64,000 nt of DNA from Salinimicrobium tongyeongense (lineage in GTDB: Bacteria; Bacteroidota; Bacteroidia; Flavobacteriales; Flavobacteriaceae), in assembly GCF_026109735.1 (NCBI RefSeq), contig NZ_CP069620.1:3286001-3350000 (forward strand). The letters are read 5' to 3'. Every line of letters starts with the position of its first letter. The stretch's first letter is position 1. The notes beneath the pieces were generated by a model. That model saw nothing but the letters and a program-made list of their open reading frames with translations. It ran no database searches and had not been told where the DNA came from. Shown here in pieces: positions 59,747 to 64,000 of this stretch. A program made the position numbers and the translations under genes.

Positions 59747-60214
59747 ATGAAAAAAATCGTTTTACTGGGTTTATGTATTTTTGGTTTTAGCCTTTTCTCA
59801 CAAGCACAAAGTATTGCAGACCACGCTCTGGGTCTACGTTTAGGAGATAATGATGGTTTTGGTACAGAAATTTCTTATCAACACGGTTTGACAGAAAACA
59901 ACAGGCTGGAACTGGATTTGGGCTGGAGAAGCAGAAATGACATGGACGCTTTCAGATTGACCGGACTTTACCAATGGGTGTGGAACCTAGAAGGCGGATT
60001 CAACTGGTACGCCGGTGCCGGGGGCGGATTAGGCTCTGTGGATACAGGTGATGACAGTGACTTTTTTGTTCTAGTTGCCGGGGATGTGGGTATTGAATAC
60101 GACTTCGATTTTCCTCTCCTGCTATCCCTTGACTTTAGGCCTGAAATTGGATTTAGTGATTACAATGATGATCTTGGATTTGATATAGCACTGGGGATTA
60201 GATACCAGTTCTAA
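59747..60214 (+). CDS. Small outer membrane beta-barrel protein
   Basis: A 155-residue protein with a signal peptide ending at LFSQAQ. The mature part has eight amphipathic strands (LGLRLGDNDGFGTEISYQHG, NRLELDLGWRSRN, FNWYAGAGGGLGSV, IALGIRYQF) and ends in an aromatic residue, the pattern of eight-stranded OmpA/OmpX-like barrels. Family not fixed. It is a single gene ended by the hairpin at 60237. Confidence 0.78.
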   Translation: MKKIVLLGLCIFGFSLFSQAQSIADHALGLRLGDNDGFGTEISYQHGLTENNRLELDLGWRSRNDMDAFRLTGLYQWVWNLEGGFNWYAGAGGGLGSVDTGDDSDFFVLVAGDVGIEYDFDFPLLLSLDFRPEIGFSDYNDDLGFDIALGIRYQF

Positions 60215-60236
60215 ACAATTTCAGCATATTCGCAAA

Positions 60237-60271
60237 AAAAGGCTTTCAAAATTAATTTTTGGAAGCCTTTT
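60237..60271. terminator. Convergent terminator overlapping the bshA 3' end
   Basis: AAAAGGCTTTCAAAA (60237-60251) and TTTTGGAAGCCTTTT (60257-60271) form a 15-pair stem with one wobble and flanking A and T runs. It serves the convergent barrel and bshA genes and overlaps the last codons of bshA (stop at 60252). Confidence 0.8.
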
Positions 60272-61403
60272 CTTTTGGAGTAATTTCCAGAGCTTTTCTA
60301 TATAGATCTTCATATAACGGAACCACCGAATACACATCAAAAATGAAAGCCTGCTTCCGGGCATTTTCCTTGAATTTTCTCAGGGTCTCATCGTCTTTTA
60401 AAATATGAAGGGCGTTCGCAGCCATTTCTGAAACCTCTCCCACATCGCTTAAATATCCTGAAAAGCCCTGCCTGTTAACCTCAGGAAGGCCACCCGTATT
60501 GGTAGAAATTACCGGAACACCGTTGACCATAGCTTCAAGGGCAGCAAGACCAAAGCTCTCTTTTTCTGAAGGCAAGAGAAAGAGATCGGAATAACTAAAC
60601 ACCTGGTCAATTTCGTGAGATTCTCCCAAAAACAGCACTTTTTCTTCCAGCCCCAAATCGTGTACCAGCTCTTCGGCCATTTCTCTTTCGGGCCCCTGCC
60701 CTACCATTATAAGCTTCGATTTTAGGTTCTTCTGAATTTCGTAGAAGATCATAATGACATCCCTTATCCGCTTCACTTTCCGAAGATTACTCACATGAGT
60801 AATGATCCTCTCATCACTTTGGGCAAGCATATTTCTCTGACAGTTGCTAATAGACTGGGTGTATTTTGTGGTATCAATAAAATTAGGGACCACATTGATC
60901 TCCCGTTTCACATTGAATAGCCGCAGCGTGTCGGCTTTTAGACTTTGAGATACCGATGTCACCACGTCACTACTGTTAATGCTAAAGGTAACTGCAGGTT
61001 TGTAGAACGGGTGGTTACCCACCAGGGTAATATCGGTTCCATGCAGGGTGGTGACCATTGGCAGGTAAATCCCTTCTTCTTCAAGCATCTTTTTGGCCAT
61101 ATAACCGGCATAAGCATGGGGAATGGCATAATGCACATGCAGCACTTCAATTTTATGAAGTTTTACCATATCTACCAGCTTGCTGCTTAAGGCAAGTTCA
61201 TAAGGCTGGTAATGAAAAAGAGGATACTCGGGCACATTGACCTCATGAAAATGTATGTTGTGCGAAAGCTGTTCAAGCCTTACCGGCTGCTTATAGGTAA
61301 TAAAGTGGATTTCGTGCCCCCTGCGAGACAGCGCCATCCCCAATTCGGTAGCTACCACACCACTTCCCCCAAAAGTGGGGTAACAAACAATGGCTATTTT
61401 CAT
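60252..61403 (-). CDS. bshA: N-acetyl-alpha-D-glucosaminyl L-malate synthase BshA (bacillithiol)
   Basis: A 383-residue GT4 glycosyltransferase that joins GlcNAc from UDP-GlcNAc to L-malate, the first bacillithiol step. Specific BshA features are the start MKIAIVCYPTFGGSGVVATE, HVHYAIPHAYAGYMAKKM, TTLHGTDITLVGNHPFYKPA, VSQSLK and the GT4 donor motif LLPSEKESFGLAALEAMVNG. Length is normal. The start follows the GH3 gene stop by three bases, so bshA is the downstream gene of an operon with it. bshB and bshC are not in the window. Confidence 0.93.
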   Translation of the reverse strand: MKIAIVCYPTFGGSGVVATELGMALSRRGHEIHFITYKQPVRLEQLSHNIHFHEVNVPEYPLFHYQPYELALSSKLVDMVKLHKIEVLHVHYAIPHAYAGYMAKKMLEEEGIYLPMVTTLHGTDITLVGNHPFYKPAVTFSINSSDVVTSVSQSLKADTLRLFNVKREINVVPNFIDTTKYTQSISNCQRNMLAQSDERIITHVSNLRKVKRIRDVIMIFYEIQKNLKSKLIMVGQGPEREMAEELVHDLGLEEKVLFLGESHEIDQVFSYSDLFLLPSEKESFGLAALEAMVNGVPVISTNTGGLPEVNRQGFSGYLSDVGEVSEMAANALHILKDDETLRKFKENARKQAFIFDVYSVVPLYEDLYRKALEITPKEKASKN

Positions 61404-61406
61404 GTA

Positions 61407-64000
61407 TTAACGATCTATGGCTTCGTAAATGAGTTCCTGGATATTTGATCTAATGCTCTCCCTGGTCAATTTGTTGTTCTGAACTGAGGGATGAATTCTA
61501 TTCGCTAAAAATACGTAAACTATTTCTTCATCGGGGTCTGCCCAGGTAAAAGTTCCGGTAAATCCGCTGTGCCCAAAGCTGGTCATTGAAACACAACCGC
61601 AGGTAGGGCCATAATTGTCCAGCTGTGGTTTGTCAAAGCCCACCCCTCTACGCACGTCATCCTCACAGTAGTAGCAGGTATTAAACTTATCTACAGTTTC
61701 CTGGTCAAAATATATTTTCCCACCATACCTGCCGCCATTCAGGTACATTTGCATGATCTTGGCCACATCATTGGCATTAGAATACAAGCCTGCCTGGCCT
61801 CCAATTCCTCCCAACAGCGCCGCACCTTCATCGTGCACATAGCCCTGCAAAAGCTGTTTTCTCCAAAAATTGTCATCTTCGGTGGGAACAATACGGTCTT
61901 TTGAAAACTTCTGAAGAGGTAAATAGGTAGTATTATGCGCTCCCAGAGATCGGTAAAAATGGTCTTGGGTAAGATATTCGAGGGAAGTGCCGTAAATATC
62001 TTCGAGGTAAAACTTCAGTAAATAAAACGGAAGGTCACTGTACTTATATGCCCTTTTTCGCTCTAGCGGACTATCCCTGATGACTTTAAGCACCGAATCC
62101 CTTATGTCATTTCTTACATACATTTCTTCGGCAATTTGAATTCCGAAGCCTCTATCCTGTTTACTGCGTATAAATTTCACATCGGGCCGCTTAGTCTTCT
62201 CATCTATGGTCATTCGGTGAAACGGGATCCAGCTTTGGAGCCGGGCATAATGCGACAACATTTGCAAAATCGTAATATCCTCTTTATTGCTGCCGCGGAA
62301 ATAAGGCAGCATCTCCCCTAAAGTCGTATCGAGGTCAATCTCATCCTGGTCTACCAGCTCCATTAAAAGCGGAAGGCTGGCCAGTATTTTTGTAAGCGAA
62401 GCAAGATCGTAAACATCTGAAGCTTTTACAGGAATTTCATTATCATAGGTGTGATAGCCAGCATTCCTTTCGTAAATGACCTTACCTTTTCGCGCTACGA
62501 GCACCTGCAGGCCGGGGGTCATTTTTTCATCTATTGCCTTATCTACAAGCTGGTCAATCTTTCTTAACTTATATGAATTCATTCCCACCTGCTCTGGCAC
62601 CCCATAAGACAGCCGGTTAAGGCTGCCTGTTTTGTAGCCGGTACCAACAGGAAAATTATTCCCGGCACTTACCGGCAGCTTTCCTTTAGCCTCCAAAGCT
62701 CCAAAAATCACCTGCGCTGCCTTTTGCTGCGCAAGTTGAGTGTTTTGATATGCCACCTGAATGGCTTCAAAATTCCCGGTGGTTCGCAAATCCAGCAAAG
62801 CATACGGACTCGTAAAAACATTAAGGATCACCCTGTTCTTCCTCGCAATCTCATACAACCAAGTTTGCTGTTTGTCATTCATTTTGAATCCGCTCCAGGG
62901 TGATGCCGAAGACTGGTGGTAACCAATAATCACCTGGTTATAAGATTCAAGCCTGTCAAGCAGTTCATTCAGTTTTTCTGCGGAAACCGAATCTACCTGC
63001 GCATAGCGGTTTAACTGCTCAAAAAAGGCATTTCCGGGGTCTTCTCCAAAATGAACATAGGCAATCTTGCTGGTCTCCAGGTCACGAATTGGGATGAGCG
63101 ACCGGTCATTCTTGATCACCGTCATTGCATTTTCATACAACTTATGCGCCAGCACCTCATTGCGGATGCTGTTAAGGTCATCAATGATGTATGTAGGGTC
63201 TACAGCCTCATAGTTGTGCAGGCCAGCCTTGTATTTGGCAAAAAGTATCTTTCTTACCGAATGCTTCAGGCGCTCTTCAGTAATTAATCCTTTATTAAAA
63301 GCCTCTATGATCATTTCTGAAGCTTTGGGCACATCTTCTGAAAAAAGTAAAATATCATTACCCGCTAAAAAGGCCGCCAGTTCTATTTCTCCCGGCTCAT
63401 CAAAATTGGCCACCCCCTTCATGTTGAGCGCGTCAGTAATGATAAGTCCGTTAAAACCCAATTCTTCTTTGAGAATTCCCGTAACAATTTCATGCGACAA
63501 ACTTGACGGAAAGTCGCTGCGTTCTTCAAGACTGGGAACGTTAAGATGGGCCACCATGATACTTCCAAGGCCTTCAGAAATCAATTTTCGGTAAGGAAAC
63601 AGTTCCTCCCTAAAGATCCTGTCTTTAGAGAAATCTATAGTAGGCAGGGTTTTATGAGAATCCCTTTCGGTATCGCCATGCCCCGGAAAGTGTTTGGCGC
63701 TTCCAAGCACCCCTTCCCTTTGCATACCTTTTATGAAAGCAATAGATTTACTGGCAACATTATTTTTATCCTCACCAAAAGACCTGTTGCCAATAATAGG
63801 GTTTTTGGGGTTGGTATTAATATCCACAACCGGCGCAAAGTTCATGTGCACCCCCATTCTTTTGGAGTGTTTTGCTATACTCGCGCCCACTTCGGTTATT
63901 AAACTCTCATCTCTTAATCCTCCCAGGGTCATATTCCACGGAAAGGCATAAGTAGAATCAAGCCGCATTGCCAACCCCCATTCGGCATCCATACCAATAA
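61407..64000 (-). CDS. GH3 glycosidase-serine hydrolase fusion (runs off right edge)
   Basis: The frame is open from base 64000 (reading IGMDAEWGLAMRLDSTYAF) to the stop at 61407, about 864 residues; the N-terminus is outside. Residues to about 360 are a glycoside hydrolase family 3 domain of NagZ type (SAKHFPGHGDTERDSHKTLP; nucleophile Asp in IITDALNMKGV), probably cutting N-acetylhexosaminide bonds in cell-wall material. A GH3-C-like part follows. The last 400 residues are a beta-lactamase/class C-type serine hydrolase: SxxK in LASLTKI, Tyr motif YKYSDLPFYLL and FGHSGFTGTFTW in place of KTG. The fusion is recurrent in Bacteroidota. Role inferred: cell-wall turnover. It is followed by bshA with a 3-base gap. 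Confidence 0.88.
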   Translation of the reverse strand, partial: IGMDAEWGLAMRLDSTYAFPWNMTLGGLRDESLITEVGASIAKHSKRMGVHMNFAPVVDINTNPKNPIIGNRSFGEDKNNVASKSIAFIKGMQREGVLGSAKHFPGHGDTERDSHKTLPTIDFSKDRIFREELFPYRKLISEGLGSIMVAHLNVPSLEERSDFPSSLSHEIVTGILKEELGFNGLIITDALNMKGVANFDEPGEIELAAFLAGNDILLFSEDVPKASEMIIEAFNKGLITEERLKHSVRKILFAKYKAGLHNYEAVDPTYIIDDLNSIRNEVLAHKLYENAMTVIKNDRSLIPIRDLETSKIAYVHFGEDPGNAFFEQLNRYAQVDSVSAEKLNELLDRLESYNQVIIGYHQSSASPWSGFKMNDKQQTWLYEIARKNRVILNVFTSPYALLDLRTTGNFEAIQVAYQNTQLAQQKAAQVIFGALEAKGKLPVSAGNNFPVGTGYKTGSLNRLSYGVPEQVGMNSYKLRKIDQLVDKAIDEKMTPGLQVLVARKGKVIYERNAGYHTYDNEIPVKASDVYDLASLTKILASLPLLMELVDQDEIDLDTTLGEMLPYFRGSNKEDITILQMLSHYARLQSWIPFHRMTIDEKTKRPDVKFIRSKQDRGFGIQIAEEMYVRNDIRDSVLKVIRDSPLERKRAYKYSDLPFYLLKFYLEDIYGTSLEYLTQDHFYRSLGAHNTTYLPLQKFSKDRIVPTEDDNFWRKQLLQGYVHDEGAALLGGIGGQAGLYSNANDVAKIMQMYLNGGRYGGKIYFDQETVDKFNTCYYCEDDVRRGVGFDKPQLDNYGPTCGCVSMTSFGHSGFTGTFTWADPDEEIVYVFLANRIHPSVQNNKLTRESIRSNIQELIYEAIDR

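Noticed and set aside
61407-64000. Two separate genes for the GH3 and serine hydrolase domains
   Set aside because: The frame is continuous with no stop or start site between the domains.
1-64000. Mobile elements, rRNA or tRNA genes
   Set aside because: I found no transposase, integrase or phage-like frame, no long terminal inverted repeats, and no stretch resembling rRNA or a tRNA cloverleaf.

Overview
The window looks like a chromosome segment of a marine or halophilic member of the Flavobacteriaceae (Bacteroidota); I cannot name the genus. The support is the TAnnTTTG-type promoter elements, a type IX secretion (T9SS) sorting domain, DUF4402, DUF4251 and DUF3575 family proteins, the lipoprotein form of TamA (TamL) paired with TamB, a bacillithiol gene (bshA), and abundant SPII-type lipoproteins. 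I see no rRNA, tRNA, CRISPR array, transposase, integrase or phage gene. Almost all of the window is coding, in short operons.

Layout. 1-8.7 kb (minus strand): a chaperone-usher-like surface fibre locus. It holds three DUF4402 subunit-like proteins, a PapD-like chaperone, a 1417-residue T9SS-type adhesin with a PA14 domain, a fourth divergent DUF4402-like protein, and the first 246 residues of an usher-like outer membrane protein that runs off the left edge. 9.1-17.7 kb: an OmpA-like lipoprotein, then the tamB-tamL pair. 17.7-32.6 kb: mixed housekeeping and envelope genes (upp, SnoaL-like, APC permease, universal stress protein, cold-shock protein, M61 peptidase, DUF1569, hybrid histidine kinase, DUF4251 lipoprotein, Aquifex-type aconitase, a degenerate metallo-beta-lactamase-fold protein). 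32.6-39.0 kb (minus strand): a type III polyketide synthase cluster with its own fatty-acid-type enzymes (FAD oxidoreductase, methyltransferase, type III PKS, FabL/FabI-like enoyl reductase, FabZ-like dehydratase, ketosynthase, acyl carrier protein, phosphopantetheinyl transferase). 39.0-64.0 kb: OmpA-like and lipocalin-like lipoproteins, a small DUF1328 gene, a fused 2-oxoacid dehydrogenase E1, a 2OG dioxygenase/SUI1/DUF1835/nucleoside phosphorylase operon, ppk1 with a signal-less substrate-binding-like protein, ung, mutS2, a DUF1704 protein, a dicarboxylate symporter, aroC, an FAD/Fe-S 2-hydroxyacid dehydrogenase, bshA and a GH3-serine hydrolase fusion cut by the right edge.

How the parts may work together. 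In the left locus the chaperone and usher would assemble DUF4402 subunits, while the large adhesin would leave through T9SS, so two secretion routes may meet in one surface structure. In the polyketide cluster the ketosynthase, dehydratase and enoyl reductase could build or modify an acyl starter on the dedicated carrier protein. The type III PKS would condense it to an aromatic or pyrone product, which the methyltransferase and flavoprotein would tailor.

At the DNA level two motifs recur far above expectation: the palindrome CAAAAATGNCATTTTTG (four perfect copies and at least five with one mismatch, in genes and between them) and the octamer TTCCGAAG. I regard the fibre locus, the polyketide cluster and the palindrome as the three things most worth following.
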